NCBI RefSeq assembly: GCF_051020985.1 | Contig: NW_027475138.1 | Location: forward strand, 1,674,001 to 1,738,000 | Direction: 5' to 3' | Length of the DNA stretch: 64,000 bases | Source of the DNA: Nomia melanderi | Lineage: Eukaryota > Arthropoda > Insecta > Hymenoptera > Halictidae | Shown: positions 36,816-51,501 of the stretch, piece by piece | Position numbering within the stretch: position 1 is the stretch's first letter | Layout of the letters: every line of letters begins with the position of its first letter | Translations under genes and position numbers: made by a program | Notes under the pieces: generated by a model | Seen by the model: the letters and a program-made list of their open reading frames with translations, nothing else | Database searches by the model: none | Told to the model about the DNA's origin: nothing

Positions 36816-39800
36816 CATTGTCTGTAGGAGACCCTGGCGCATGAACCTGTGCAGCGGGAACGACCTCGGACCACCAGGGGCCGAGAAAACGACCGTCTCA
36901 TGGGGCCGGACGCTCAGGGTCAGTGAAAAATCCAATATATACCTGGTGATATCTCGGGTGCTATTAGAGATAGCGCAATAAACCAAAGTGAATTATCTGC
37001 AGGAGGCCCTGGCGCATGAATCTGTGCAACGGGAACGACCTCGGACCACCAGGGGCCGAGAAAACGACCGTCTCATGGGGCCGGACACTCAGGGTCAGGG
37101 TAAAATCCAATATATATCTGGTGATATCTCGGGTGCTATTACAGATAGCGCAATAAATCAAAGTGCATTGTCTGTAGGAGGCCCTGGCGCATGAATCTGT
37201 GCAGCGGGAACGACCTCGGACCACCAGGGGCTGAGAAAAGCACAGTCTCATGGGGCCGGACACTCAGGGTCAGAGGAAAATCCAATGTATATCTGGTGAT
37301 ATCTCGGGTGCTATTACAGATAGCGCAACAAATCAAAGTGAATTATCTGCAGTAGGCCCTGGCGCATGAATCTGTGCAGCGGGAACGACCTCGGACCACC
37401 AGGGGCCGAGAAAACCACAGTCTCATGGGGCCGGATACTCAGGGTCAGGGGAAAATCCAATATAGATCTGGTGATATCTCGGGTGCTATTACAGATAGCG
37501 CAATAAATCAAAGTGAATTATCTGCAGGAGGCCCTGGCGCATGAATCTGTGCAACGGGAACGACCTCGGGCCACCAGGGGCCGAGAAAACCACAGTCTCA
37601 TGGGGCCGGACACTCAGGGTCAGGGGAAAATCCAATAAAGATCTGGTGATATCTCGGGTGCTATTACAGGTAGCGCAATATATCAAAGTACATTACCTGT
37701 AGGAGGCCCTGGCGCATGAATCTGTGCAGCGGGAACGTCCTCGGACCTCCAGGGGCCGAGACAACGACCGTCTCATGGGGCCGGACACTCAGGGTCAGGG
37801 TAAAATCCAATATATATCTGGTGATATCTCGGGTGCTATTACAGATAGCGCAATAAATCAAAGTGCATTGTCTGTAGGAGGCCCTGGCGCATGAATCTGT
37901 GCAGCGGGAACGACCTCGGACCACCAGGGGCCGAGAAAAGCACAGTCTCATGGGGCCGGACACTCAGGGTCAGGGTAAAATCCAATATATATCTGGTGAT
38001 ATCTCGGGTGCTATTAGAGATAGCGCAATAAACCAAAGTGAATTATCTGCAGGAGGCCCTGGCGCATGAATCTGTGTAGCGGGAACGACCTCGGACGACC
38101 AGGGGCCGAGAAAACCACAGTCTCATGGGGCCGGTCACTCAGGGTCAGGGGAAAATCCAATATATATCTGGTGATATCTCGGGTGCTATTAGAGATAGCG
38201 CAATACACCAAAGTGAATTATCTGCAGGAGGCCCTGGCGCATGAATCTGTGCAGCGGGAACGACCTCGGAACACCAGGCACCGAGAAAACCACCGTCTCA
38301 TGGGGCCGGACATTCAGGGTCAGTGAAAAATCCAATATATATGTGGTGATATCTCGGGTGCTATTACAGATAGCGCAATAAATCAAAGTTCATTGTCTGT
38401 AGGAGGCCCTGGCGCATGAATCTGTGCAACGGGAACGACCTCGGACCACCGGGGGCCGAGGAAACCACAGTCTCATGGGGCCGGACACTCAGGGTCAGGG
38501 GAAAATCCAATATAGATCTGGTGATATCTCGGGTGCTATTACAGATAGCGCAATAAATCAAAGTGAATTATCTGCAGGAGGCCCTGGCGCATGAATCTGT
38601 TTAACGGGAACGACCTCGGGCCACCAGGGGCCGAGAAAACCACAGTCTCATGGGGCCGGACACTCAGGGTCAGGGGAAAATCCAATATATATCTGGTGAT
38701 ATCTCGGGTGCTATTACAGGTAGCGCAATAAATCAAAGTGCATTACCTGTAGGAGGCCCTGGCGCATGAATCTGTGCAGCGGGAACGTCCTCGGACCTCC
38801 AGGGGCCGAGACAACGACCGTCTCATGGGGCCGGACACTCAGGGTCAGGGTAAAATCCAATATATATCTGGTGATATCTCGGGTGCTATTACAGATAGCG
38901 CAATAAATCAAAGTGCGTTGTCTGTAGGAGGCCCTGGCGCATGAATCTGTGCAGCGGGAACGACCTCGGACCACCAGGGGCCGAGAAAAGCACAGTCTCA
39001 TGGGGCCGGACACTCAGGGTCAGGTTAAAATCCAATATATATCTGGTGATATCTCGGGTGCTATTAGAGATAGCGGAATAAACCAAAGTGAATTATCTGC
39101 AGGAGGCCCTGGCGCATGAATCTGTGCAGCGGGAACGACCTCTGACCACCAGGGGCCGAAAAAACCACAGTCTCATTGGGCCGGTCACTCAGGGTCTGGG
39201 GAAAATCCAATATATATCTGGTGATATCTCGGGTGCTATTAGAGATAGCGCAATAAACCAAAGTGAATTATCTGCAGGAGGCCCTGGCGCATGAATCTGT
39301 GCAGCGGGAACGACCTCTGACCACCAGGGGCCGAAAAAACCACAGTCTCATGGGGCCGGTCACTCAGGGTCAGGGGAAAATCCAATATATATCTGGTGAT
39401 ATCTCGGGTGCTATTACAGATAGCGCAATAAATCAAAGTGCATTGTCTGTAGGAGGCCCTGGCGCATGAATCTGTGCAACGGGAACGCCCCCGGACCACC
39501 AGGGGCCGAGAAAACCACAGTCTCATGGGGCCGGACACTCAGGGTCAGGGGAAAATCCAATATATATCTGGTGATATCTCGGGTGCTATTAGAGATAGCG
39601 CAATAAACCAAAGTGCATTGTCTGTAGGAGGCCCTGGCGCATGAATCTGTGCAGCGGGAACGACCTCGGACGACCAGGGGCCGAGAAAACCACAGTCTCA
39701 TGGGGCCGGACCCTCAGGGTCAGGGGAAAATCCAATATATATCTGGTGATATCTCGGCTGCTATTACCGATAGCGCAATAAATCAAAGTGCATTGTCTGT

Positions 39801-42045
39801 AGGAGGCCCTGGCGCATGAATCTGTGTAGCGGGAACGACCTCGGACGACCAGGGGCCGAGAAAACCACAGTCTCATGGGGCCGGTCACTCAGGGTCAGGG
39901 GAAAATCCAATATATATCTGGTGATATCTCGGGTGCTATTAGAGATAGCGCAATACACCAAAGTGAATTATCTGCAGGAGGCCCTGGCGCATGAATCTGT
40001 GCAGCGGGTACGACCTCGGAACACCAGGCACCGAGAAAACCACCGTCTCATGGGGCCGGACATTCAGGGTCAGTGAAAAATCCAATATATATGTGGTGAT
40101 ATCTCGGGTGCTATTACAGATAGCGCAATAAATCAAAGTGCATTGTCTGTAGGAGACCCTGGCGCATGAACCTGTGCAGCGGGAACGACCTCGGACCACC
40201 AGGGGCCGAGAAAACGACCGTCTCATGGGGCCGGACGCTCAGGGTCAGTGAAAAATCCAATATATACCTGGTGATATCTCGGGTGCTATTAGAGATAGCG
40301 CAATAAACCAAAGTGAATTATCTGCAGGAGGCCCTGGCGCATGAATCTGTGCAACGGGAACGACCTCGGACCACCAGGGGCCGAGAAAACGACCGTCTCA
40401 TGGGGCCGGACACTCAGGGTCAGGGTAAAATCCAATATATATCTGGTGATATCTCGGGTGCTATTACAGATAGCGCAATAAATCAAAGTGCATTGTCTGT
40501 AGGAGGCCCTGGCGCATGAATCTGTGCAGCGGGAACGACCTCGGACCACCAGGGGCCGAGAAAAGCACAGTCTCATGGGGCCGGACACTCAGGGTCAGGG
40601 TAAAATCCAATATATATCTGGTGATATCTCGGGTGCTATTAGAGATAGCACAATAAACCAAAGTGAATTATCTGCAGGAGGACCTGGCGCATGAATCTGT
40701 GCAGCGGGAACGACCTCGGACCACCAGGGGCCGAGAAAACGACCGTCTCATGGGGCCGGACACTCAGGGTCAGTGAAAAATCCAATATATATCTGCTGAT
40801 ATCTCGGGTGCTATTACAGATAGCGCAATAAATCAAAGTGCATTGTCTGTAGGAGGCCCTGGCGCATGAATCTGTGCAACGGGAACGACCTCGGACCACC
40901 AGGGGCCGAGAAAACCACAGTCTCATGGGGCCGGACACTCAGGGTCAGGGTAAAATCCAAAATATATCTGGTGATATCTCGGGTGCTATTACAGATAGCG
41001 CAATAAATCAAAGTGAATTATCTGCAGGAGGCCCTGGCGCATGAATCTGTGCAGCGGGAACGACCTCGGACCACCAGGGGCCGAAAAAACCACAGTCTCA
41101 TGGGGCCGGACACTCAGGGTCAGGGTAAAATCCAATATATATCTGGTGATATCTCTGGTGCTATTACAGATAGCGCAATAAATCAAAGTGCATTACCTGT
41201 AGGAGGCCCTGGCGCATGAATCTGTGCAGCGGGAACGTCCTCGGACCTCCAGGGGCCGAGACAACGACCGTCTCATGGGGCCGGACACTCAGGGTCAGGG
41301 TAAAATCCAATATATATCTGGTGATATCTCGGGTGCTATTAGAGATAGCGCAATAAACCAAAGTGAATTGTCTGCAGGAGGCCCTGGCGCATGAATCTGT
41401 GCAGCGGGAACGACCTCGGACCACCAGGGGCCGAAAAAACCACAGTCTCATGGGGCCGGACACTCAGGGTCAGGGTAAAATCCAATATATATCTGGTGAT
41501 ATCTCGGGTGCTATTAGAGATAGCGCAATAAACCAAAGTGCATTGTCTGTAGGAGGCCCTGGCGCATGAATCTGTGCAGCGGGAACGACCTTGGAACACC
41601 AGGGACCGAGAAAACCACCGTCTCATGGGGCCGGACACTCAGGGTCAGTGAAAAATCCAATATATATGTGGTGATATCTCGGGTGCTATTACAGATAGCG
41701 CAATAAATCAATGTGCATTGTCTGTAGGAGACCCTGGCGCATGAACCTGTGCAGCGGGAACGACCTCGGACCACCAGGGGCCGAGAAAACCACAGTCTCA
41801 TGGGGCCGGACACTCAGGGTCAGGGGAAAATCCAATATATATCTGGTGATATCTCGGGTGCTATTAGAGATAGCGCAATAAACCAAAGTGAATTATCTGC
41901 AGGAGGCCCTGGCGCATGAATCTGTGCAGCGGGAACGACCTCGGACCACCAGGGGCCGAGAAAACTACCGTCTCATGGGGCCGGTCACTCAGGATCAGTG
42001 AAAAATCCAATATATATCTGCTGATATCTCGGATGCTATTACAGA

Positions 42046-42569
42046 TAGCGCAATAAATCAAAGTGCATTGTATGTAGTTGGCCCTGGCGCATGAATCTGT
42101 GCAGCGGGAACGACCTCGGACCACCAGGGGCCGAAAAAACCGCAGTCTCATCGGGCCGGACACTCAGGGTCAGGGTAAAATCCAATATATATCTGGTGAT
42201 ATCTCGGGTGCTATTACAGATAGCGCAATAAATCAAAGTGCATTGTCTGTAGTAGGCCCTGGCGCTTGAATCTGTGCAGCGGGATCGACCTCGGACCTCC
42301 AGGGGCGAGACAACCACCTTCTCATGGGGCCGGACACTCAGGGTCAGGGAAAAATCCAATATATATTTGGTGATATCTCGGGTGCTATTACAGATAGCGC
42401 AATAAATCAAAGTGCATTGTCAGTAGGAGGCCGTGGCGCATGAATCTGGGCAGCGGGAACGACCTCGGACCACCAGGGGCCGAGAAGACCACCGTCTCAT
42501 GGGGCCGGCCACTCAGTGTCAGGGGAAAATCCAATATATATCTGGTGATGTCTCGGGTGCTATTAGAGA
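42046..42569 (+). repeat. 524-bp trimer, copy 1
   Basis: Three monomers (175, 174 and 175 bp) marked by TATGTAGTTGGCCC, GGCGCTTGAATC, CTCATCGGGCC and GATGTCTCGGG. It is followed at once by a second copy. The homologous places at 50970-51490 and 55170-55690 hold a single copy, so the doubling is specific to this segment. Confidence 0.9.
42252..42425 (+). repeat. 174-bp GGGGCGAG-type monomer 1
   Basis: One C is missing (GGGGCGAGACAACC), with GGCGCTTGAATC and CCTTCTCATGG. First of nine monomers with this deletion. Confidence 0.9.
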
Positions 42570-43093
42570 TAGCGCAATAAATCAAAGTGCATTGTATGTA
42601 GTTGGCCCTGGCGCATGAATCTGTGCAGCGGGAACGACCTCGGACCACCAGGGGCCGAAAAAACCGCAGTCTCATCGGGCCGGACACTCAGGGTCAGGGT
42701 AAAATCCAATATATATCTGGTGATATCTCGGGTGCTATTACAGATAGCGCAATAAATCAAAGTGCATTGTCTGTAGTAGGCCCTGGCGCTTGAATCTGTG
42801 CAGCGGGATCGACCTCGGACCTCCAGGGGCGAGACAACCACCTTCTCATGGGGCCGGACACTCAGGGTCAGGGAAAAATCCAATATATATTTGGTGATAT
42901 CTCGGGTGCTATTACAGATAGCGCAATAAATCAAAGTGCATTGTCAGTAGGAGGCCGTGGCGCATGAATCTGGGCAGCGGGAACGACCTCGGACCACCAG
43001 GGGCCGAGAAGACCACCGTCTCATGGGGCCGGCCACTCAGTGTCAGGGGAAAATCCAATATATATCTGGTGATGTCTCGGGTGCTATTAGAGA
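42570..43093 (+). repeat. 524-bp trimer, copy 2
   Basis: Tandem copy of 42046-42569; I saw no base difference between the two. The sequence then continues as AAGCCAAAGGGAATT, which is what follows the single trimer elsewhere. Confidence 0.9.
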
Positions 43094-45124
43094 TAGCGCA
43101 ATAAGCCAAAGGGAATTATCTGCAGGAGGCCCTGGCGCATGAATGTGTGCAGCGGGAACGACCTCGGACCACCAGGGGCCGAGAAAACCACCGTCTCATG
43201 GGGCCGGACACTCTGGGACATTGAAAAATCCAATATATATGTGGTGATATCTCGGGTGCTATTACAGATAGCGCAATAAACCAAAGTGAATTATCTGCAG
43301 GAGGCCCTGGCGCATGAATCTGTGCAGCGGGAACGACCTCTGACCACCAGGGGCCGAAAAAACCACAGTCTCATTGGGCCGGTCACTCAGGGTCTGGGGA
43401 AAATCCAATATATATCTGGTGATATCTCGGGTGCTATTACAGATAGCGCAATAAATCAAAGTGCATTGTCTGTAGGAGGCCCTGGCGCATGAATCTGTGC
43501 AACGGGAACGACCCCGGACCACCAGTGGCCGAGAAAACCACAGTCTCATGGGGCCGGACACTCAGGGTCAGGGGAAAATCCAATATATATCTGGTGATAT
43601 CTCGGGTGCTATTAGAGATAGCGCAATAAACCAAAGTGCATTGTCTGTAGGAGGCCCTGGCGCATGAATCTGTGCAGCGGGAACGACCTCGGAACACCAG
43701 GGACCGAGAAAACCACCGTCTCATGGGGCCGGATACTCAGGGTCAGTGAAAAATCCAATATATATGTGGTGATATCTCGGGTGATATTACAGATAGCGCA
43801 ATAAATCAAAGTGAATTATCTGCAGTAGGCCCTGGCGCATGAATCTGTGCAGCGGGAACGACCTCGGACCACCAGGGGCCGAGAAAACCACAGTCTCATG
43901 GGCCCGGATACTCAGGGTCAGGGGAAAATCCAATATAGATCTGGTGATATCTCGGGTGCTATTACAGATAGCGCAATAAATCAAAGTGAATTATCTGCAG
44001 GAGGCCCTGGCGCATGAATCTGTGCAACGGGAACGACCTCGGGCCACCAGGGGCCGAGAAAACCACAGTCTCATGGGGCCGGACACTCAGGGTCAGGGGA
44101 AAATCCAATAAAGATCTGGTGATATCTCGGGTGCTATTACAGATAGCGCAATAAATCAAAGTGAATTATCTGTAGGAGGCCCTGGCGCATGAATCTGTGC
44201 AGCGGGAACGTCCTCGGACCTCCAGGGGCCGAGACAACGACCGTCTCATGGGGCCGGACACTCAGGGTCAGGGTAAAATCCAATATATATCTGGTGATAT
44301 CTCGGGTGCTATTACAGATAGCGCAATAAATCAAAGTGCATTGTCTGTAGGAGGCCCTGGCGCATGAATCTGTGCAGCGGGAACGACCTCGGACCACCAG
44401 GGGCCGAGAAAAGCACAGTCTCATGGGGCCGGACACTCAGGGTCAGGGTAAAATCCAATATATATCTGGTGATATCTCGGGTGCTATTAGAGATAGCGCA
44501 ATAAACCAAAGTGAATTATCTGCAGGAGGCCCTGGCGCATGAATCTGTGTAGCGGGAACGACCTCGGACGACCAGGGGCCGAGAAAACCACAGTCTCATG
44601 GGGCCGGTCACTCAGGGTCAGGGGAAAATCCAATATATATCTGGTGATATCTCGGGTGCTATTAGAGATAGCGCAATACACCAAAGTGAATTATCTGCAG
44701 GAGGCCCTGGCGCATGAATCTGTGCAGCGGGAACGACCTCGGAACACCAGGCACCGAGAAAACCACCGTCTCATGGGGCCGGACATTCAGGGTCAGTGAA
44801 AAATCCAATATATATGTGGTGATATCTCGGGTGCTATTACAGATAGCGCAATAAATCAAAGTTCATTGTCTGTAGGAGGCCCTGGCGCATGAATCTGTGC
44901 AACGGGAACGACCTCGGACCACCGGGGGCCGAGAAAACCACAGTCTCATGGGGCCGGACACTCAGGGTCAGGGGAAAATCCAATATAGATCTGGTGATAT
45001 CTCGGGTGCTATTACAGATAGCGCAATAAATCAAAGTGAATTATCTGCAGGAGGCCCTGGCGCATGAATCTGTTTAACGGGAACGACCTCGGGCCACCAG
45101 TGGCCGAGAAAACCACAGTCTCAT
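42676..45124 (+). repeat. 2449-bp tandem duplication, unit 1
   Basis: Fourteen monomers, one of them 174 bp, repeated immediately and in full at 45125-47573. The joint is a hybrid monomer at 45050: its left part (CTGTTTAACGGG) matches 47499 and its right part (CTCATCGGGCC) matches 42601. Confidence 0.92.
42776..42949 (+). repeat. 174-bp GGGGCGAG-type monomer 2
   Basis: Copy of the previous unit within the 524-bp trimer duplication. Confidence 0.9.
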
Positions 45125-47573
45125 CGGGCCGGACACTCAGGGTCAGGGTAAAATCCAATATATATCTGGTGATATCTCGGGTGCTATTACAGATAGCGCA
45201 ATAAATCAAAGTGCATTGTCTGTAGTAGGCCCTGGCGCTTGAATCTGTGCAGCGGGATCGACCTCGGACCTCCAGGGGCGAGACAACCACCTTCTCATGG
45301 GGCCGGACACTCAGGGTCAGGGAAAAATCCAATATATATTTGGTGATATCTCGGGTGCTATTACAGATAGCGCAATAAATCAAAGTGCATTGTCAGTAGG
45401 AGGCCGTGGCGCATGAATCTGGGCAGCGGGAACGACCTCGGACCACCAGGGGCCGAGAAGACCACCGTCTCATGGGGCCGGCCACTCAGTGTCAGGGGAA
45501 AATCCAATATATATCTGGTGATGTCTCGGGTGCTATTAGAGATAGCGCAATAAGCCAAAGGGAATTATCTGCAGGAGGCCCTGGCGCATGAATGTGTGCA
45601 GCGGGAACGACCTCGGACCACCAGGGGCCGAGAAAACCACCGTCTCATGGGGCCGGACACTCTGGGACATTGAAAAATCCAATATATATGTGGTGATATC
45701 TCGGGTGCTATTACAGATAGCGCAATAAACCAAAGTGAATTATCTGCAGGAGGCCCTGGCGCATGAATCTGTGCAGCGGGAACGACCTCTGACCACCAGG
45801 GGCCGAAAAAACCACAGTCTCATTGGGCCGGTCACTCAGGGTCTGGGGAAAATCCAATATATATCTGGTGATATCTCGGGTGCTATTACAGATAGCGCAA
45901 TAAATCAAAGTGCATTGTCTGTAGGAGGCCCTGGCGCATGAATCTGTGCAACGGGAACGACCCCGGACCACCAGTGGCCGAGAAAACCACAGTCTCATGG
46001 GGCCGGACACTCAGGGTCAGGGGAAAATCCAATATATATCTGGTGATATCTCGGGTGCTATTAGAGATAGCGCAATAAACCAAAGTGCATTGTCTGTAGG
46101 AGGCCCTGGCGCATGAATCTGTGCAGCGGGAACGACCTCGGAACACCAGGGACCGAGAAAACCACCGTCTCATGGGGCCGGATACTCAGGGTCAGTGAAA
46201 AATCCAATATATATGTGGTGATATCTCGGGTGATATTACAGATAGCGCAATAAATCAAAGTGAATTATCTGCAGTAGGCCCTGGCGCATGAATCTGTGCA
46301 GCGGGAACGACCTCGGACCACCAGGGGCCGAGAAAACCACAGTCTCATGGGCCCGGATACTCAGGGTCAGGGGAAAATCCAATATAGATCTGGTGATATC
46401 TCGGGTGCTATTACAGATAGCGCAATAAATCAAAGTGAATTATCTGCAGGAGGCCCTGGCGCATGAATCTGTGCAACGGGAACGACCTCGGGCCACCAGG
46501 GGCCGAGAAAACCACAGTCTCATGGGGCCGGACACTCAGGGTCAGGGGAAAATCCAATAAAGATCTGGTGATATCTCGGGTGCTATTACAGATAGCGCAA
46601 TAAATCAAAGTGAATTATCTGTAGGAGGCCCTGGCGCATGAATCTGTGCAGCGGGAACGTCCTCGGACCTCCAGGGGCCGAGACAACGACCGTCTCATGG
46701 GGCCGGACACTCAGGGTCAGGGTAAAATCCAATATATATCTGGTGATATCTCGGGTGCTATTACAGATAGCGCAATAAATCAAAGTGCATTGTCTGTAGG
46801 AGGCCCTGGCGCATGAATCTGTGCAGCGGGAACGACCTCGGACCACCAGGGGCCGAGAAAAGCACAGTCTCATGGGGCCGGACACTCAGGGTCAGGGTAA
46901 AATCCAATATATATCTGGTGATATCTCGGGTGCTATTAGAGATAGCGCAATAAACCAAAGTGAATTATCTGCAGGAGGCCCTGGCGCATGAATCTGTGTA
47001 GCGGGAACGACCTCGGACGACCAGGGGCCGAGAAAACCACAGTCTCATGGGGCCGGTCACTCAGGGTCAGGGGAAAATCCAATATATATCTGGTGATATC
47101 TCGGGTGCTATTAGAGATAGCGCAATACACCAAAGTGAATTATCTGCAGGAGGCCCTGGCGCATGAATCTGTGCAGCGGGAACGACCTCGGAACACCAGG
47201 CACCGAGAAAACCACCGTCTCATGGGGCCGGACATTCAGGGTCAGTGAAAAATCCAATATATATGTGGTGATATCTCGGGTGCTATTACAGATAGCGCAA
47301 TAAATCAAAGTTCATTGTCTGTAGGAGGCCCTGGCGCATGAATCTGTGCAACGGGAACGACCTCGGACCACCGGGGGCCGAGAAAACCACAGTCTCATGG
47401 GGCCGGACACTCAGGGTCAGGGGAAAATCCAATATAGATCTGGTGATATCTCGGGTGCTATTACAGATAGCGCAATAAATCAAAGTGAATTATCTGCAGG
47501 AGGCCCTGGCGCATGAATCTGTTTAACGGGAACGACCTCGGGCCACCAGTGGCCGAGAAAACCACAGTCTCAT
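45125..47573 (+). repeat. 2449-bp tandem duplication, unit 2
   Basis: Exact-length tandem copy of 42676-45124. I noticed no substitution between the two units; a base-by-base alignment was not possible. After 47573 the sequence becomes the 4198-bp unit. Confidence 0.92.
45225..45398 (+). repeat. 174-bp GGGGCGAG-type monomer 3
   Basis: Copy carried by the 2449-bp duplication. Confidence 0.9.
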
Positions 47574-50500
47574 GGGGCCGGACACTCAGGGTCAGGGGAA
47601 AATCCAATATATATCTGGTGATATCTCGGGTGCTATTACAGGTAGCGCAATAAATCAAAGTGCATTACCTGTAGGAGGCCCTGGCGCATGAATCTGTGCA
47701 GCGGGAACGTCCTCGGACCTCCAGGGGCCGAGACAACGACCGTATCATGGGGCCGGACACTCAGGGTCAGGGTAAAATCCAATATATATCTGGTGATATC
47801 TCGGGTGCTATTACAGATAGCGCAATAAATCAAAGTGCGTTGTCTGTAGGAGGCCCTGGCGCATGAATCTGTGCAGCGGGAACGACCTCGGACCACCAGG
47901 GGCCGAGAAAAGCACAGTCTCATGGGGCCGGACACTCAGGGTCAGGTTAAAATCCAATATATATCTGGTGATATCTCGGGTGCTATTAGAGATAGCGCAA
48001 TAAACCAAAGTGAATTATCTGCAGGAGGCCCTGGCGCATGAATCTGTGCAGCGGGAACGACCTCTGACCACCAGGGGCCGAAAAAACCACAGTCTCATTG
48101 GGCCGGTCACTCAGGGTCTGGGGAAAATCCAATATATATCTGGTGATATCTCGGGTGCTATTAGAGATAGCGCAATAAACCAAAGTGAATTATCTGCAGG
48201 AGGCCCTGGCGCATGAATCTGTGCAGCGGGAACGACCTCTGACCACCAGGGGCCGAAAAAACCACAGTCTCATGGGGCCGGTCACTCAGGGTCAGGGGAA
48301 AATCCAATATATATCTGGTGATATCTCGGGTGCTATTACAGATAGCGCAATAAATCAAAGTGCATTGTCTGTAGGAGGCCCTGGCGCATGAATCTGTGCA
48401 ACGGGAACGCCCCCGGACCACCAGGGGCCGAGAAAACCACAGTCTCATGGGGCCGGACACTCAGGGTCAGGGGAAAATCCAATATATATCTGGTGATATC
48501 TCGGGTGCTATTAGAGATAGCGCAATAAACCAAAGTGCATTGTCTGTAGGAGGCCCTGGCGCATGAATCTGTGCAGCGGGAACGACCTCGGACGACCAGG
48601 GGCCGAGAAAACCACAGTCTCATGGGGCCGGACCCTCAGGGTCAGGGGAAAATCCAATATATATCTGGTGATATCTCGGCTGCTATTACCGATAGCACAA
48701 TAAATCAAAGTGCATTGTCTGTAGGAGGCCCTGGCGCATGAATCTGTGTAGCGGGAACGACCTCGGACGACCAGGGGCCGAGAAAACCACAGTCTCATGG
48801 GGCCGGACACTCAGGGTCAGGGGAAAATCCAATATATATCTGGTGATATCTCGGGTGCTATTAGAGATAGCGCAATACACCAAAGTGAATTATCTGCAGG
48901 AGGCCCTGGCGCATGAATCTGTGCAGCGGGTACGACCTCGGAACACCAGGCACCGAGAAAACCACCGTCTCATGGGGCCGGACATTCAGGGTCAGTGAAA
49001 AATCCAATATATATGTGGTGATATCTCGGGTGCTATTACAGATAGCGCAATAAATCAAAGTGCATTGTCTGTAGGAGACCCTGGCGCATGAACCTGTGCA
49101 GCGGGAACGACCTCGGACCACCAGGGGCCGAGAAAACGACCGTCTCATGGGGCCGGACGCTCAGGGTCAGTGAAAAATCCAATATATATCTGGTGATATC
49201 TCGGGTGCTATTAGAGATAGCGCAATAAACCAAAGTGAATTATCTGCAGGAGGCCCTGGCGCATGAATCTGTGCAACGGGAACGACCTCGGACCACCAGG
49301 GGCCGAGAAAACGACCGTCTCATGGGACCGGACACTCAGGGTCAGGGTAAAATCCAATATATATCTGGTGATATCTCGGGTGCTATTACAGATAGCGCAA
49401 TAAATCAAAGTGCATTGTCTGTAGGAGGCCCTGGCGCATGAATCTGTGCAGCGGGAACGACCTCGGACCACCAGGGGCCGAGAAAAGCACAGTCTCATGG
49501 GGCCGGACACTCAGGGTCAGGGTAAAATCCAATATATATCTGGTGATATCTCGGGTGCTATTAGAGATAGCACAATAAACCAAAGTGAATTATCTGCAGG
49601 AGGACCTGGCGCATGAATCTGTGCAGCGGGAACGACCTCGGACCACCAGGGGCCGAGAAAACGACCGTCTCATGGGGCCGGACACTCAGGGTCAGTGAAA
49701 AATCCAATATATATCTGCTGATATCTCGGGTGCTATTACAGATAGCGCAATAAATCAAAGTGCATTGTCTGTAGGAGGCCCTGGCGCATGAATCTGTGCA
49801 ACGGGAACGACCTCGGACCACCAGGGGCCGAGAAAACCACAGTCTCATGGGGCCGGACACTCAGGGTCAGGGTAAAATCCAAAATATATCTGGTGATATC
49901 TCGGGTGCTATTACAGATAGCGCAATAAATCAAAGTGAATTATCTGCAGGAGGCCCTGGCGCATGAATCTGTGCAGCGGGAACGACCTCGGACCACCAGG
50001 GGCCGAAAAAACCACAGTCTCATGGGGCCGGACACTCAGGGTCAGGGTAAAATCCAATATATATCTGGTGATATCTCTGGTGCTATTACAGATAGCGCAA
50101 TAAATCAAAGTGCATTACCTGTAGGAGGCCCTGGCGCATGAATCTGTGCAGCGGGAACGTCCTCGGACCTCCAGGGGCCGAGACAACGACCGTCTCATGG
50201 GGCCGGACACTCAGGGTCAGGGTAAAATCCAATATATATCTGGTGATATCTCGGGTGCTATTAGAGATAGCGCAATAAACCAAAGTGAATTGTCTGCAGG
50301 AGGCCCTGGCGCATGAATCTGTGCAGCGGGAACGACCTCGGACCACCAGGGGCCGAAAAAACCACAGTCTCATGGGGCCGGACACTCAGGGTCAGGGTAA
50401 AATCCAATATATATCTGGTGATATCTCGGGTGCTATTAGAGATAGCGCAATAAACCAAAGTGCATTGTCTGTAGGAGGCCCTGGCGCATGAATCTGTGCA

Positions 50501-51501
50501 GCGGGAACGACCTTGGAACACCAGGGACCGAGAAAACCACCGTCTCATGGGGCCGGACACTCAGGGTCAGTGAAAAATCCAATATATATGTGGTGATATC
50601 TCGGGTGCTATTACAGATAGCGCAATAAATCAATGTGCATTGTCTGTAGGAGACCCTGGCGCATGAACCTGTGCAGCGGGAACGACCTCGGACCACCAGG
50701 GGCCGAGAAAACCACAGTCTCATGGGGCCGGACACTCAGGGTCAGGGGAAAATCCAATATATATCTGGTGATATCTCGTGTGCTATTAGAGATAGCGCAA
50801 TAAACCAAAGTGAATTATCTGCAGGAGGCCCTGGCGCATGAATCTGTGCAGCGGGAACGACCTCGGACCACCAGGGGCCGAGAAAACTACCGTCTCATGG
50901 GGCCGGTCACTCAGGATCAGTGAAAAATCCAATATATATCTGCTGATATCTCGGATGCTATTACAGATAGCGCAATAAATCAAAGTGCATTGTATGTAGT
51001 TGGCCCTGGCGCATGAATCTGTGCAGCGGGAACGACCTCGGACCACCAGGGGCCGAAAAAACCGCAGTCTCATCGGGCCGGACACTCAGGGTCAGGGTAA
51101 AATCCAATATATATCTGGTGATATCTCGGGTGCTATTACAGATAGCGCAATAAATCAAAGTGCATTGTCTGTAGTAGGCCCTGGCGCTTGAATCTGTGCA
51201 GCGGGATCGACCTCGGACCTCCAGGGGCGAGACTACCACCTTCTCATGGGGCCGGACACTCAGGGTCAGGGAAAAATCCAATATATATTTGGTGATATCT
51301 CGGGTGCTATTACAGATAGCGCAATAAATCAAAGTGCATTGTCAGTAGGAGGCCGTGGCGCATGAATCTGGGCAGCGGGAACGACCTCGGACCACCAGGG
51401 GCCGAGAAGACCACCGTCTCATGGGGCCGGCCACTCAGTGTCAGGGGAAAATCCAATATATATCTGGTGATGTCTCGGGTGCTATTAGAGATAGCGCAAT
51501 A
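46232..51501 (+). repeat. 5.3 kb HOR segment, copy 2
   Basis: Copy of 37310-42579. Its right part (from 47570) is itself tandemly duplicated, and its left part (to 47573) belongs to the second unit of the 2449-bp duplication, so three events meet here. Confidence 0.9.

Larger units (their letters stand above)
37310..42579 (+). repeat. 5.3 kb HOR segment, copy 1
   Basis: Matches 46232-51501 at an offset of 8922 bp (51 monomers minus 3 bp). Scattered single-base differences (for example CCAGGGGCC versus CCAGTGGCC near 38620, and CGTCTCATGG versus CGTATCATGG near 38820) make it the oldest of the core copies. The match ends in the 524-bp trimer. Confidence 0.9.
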
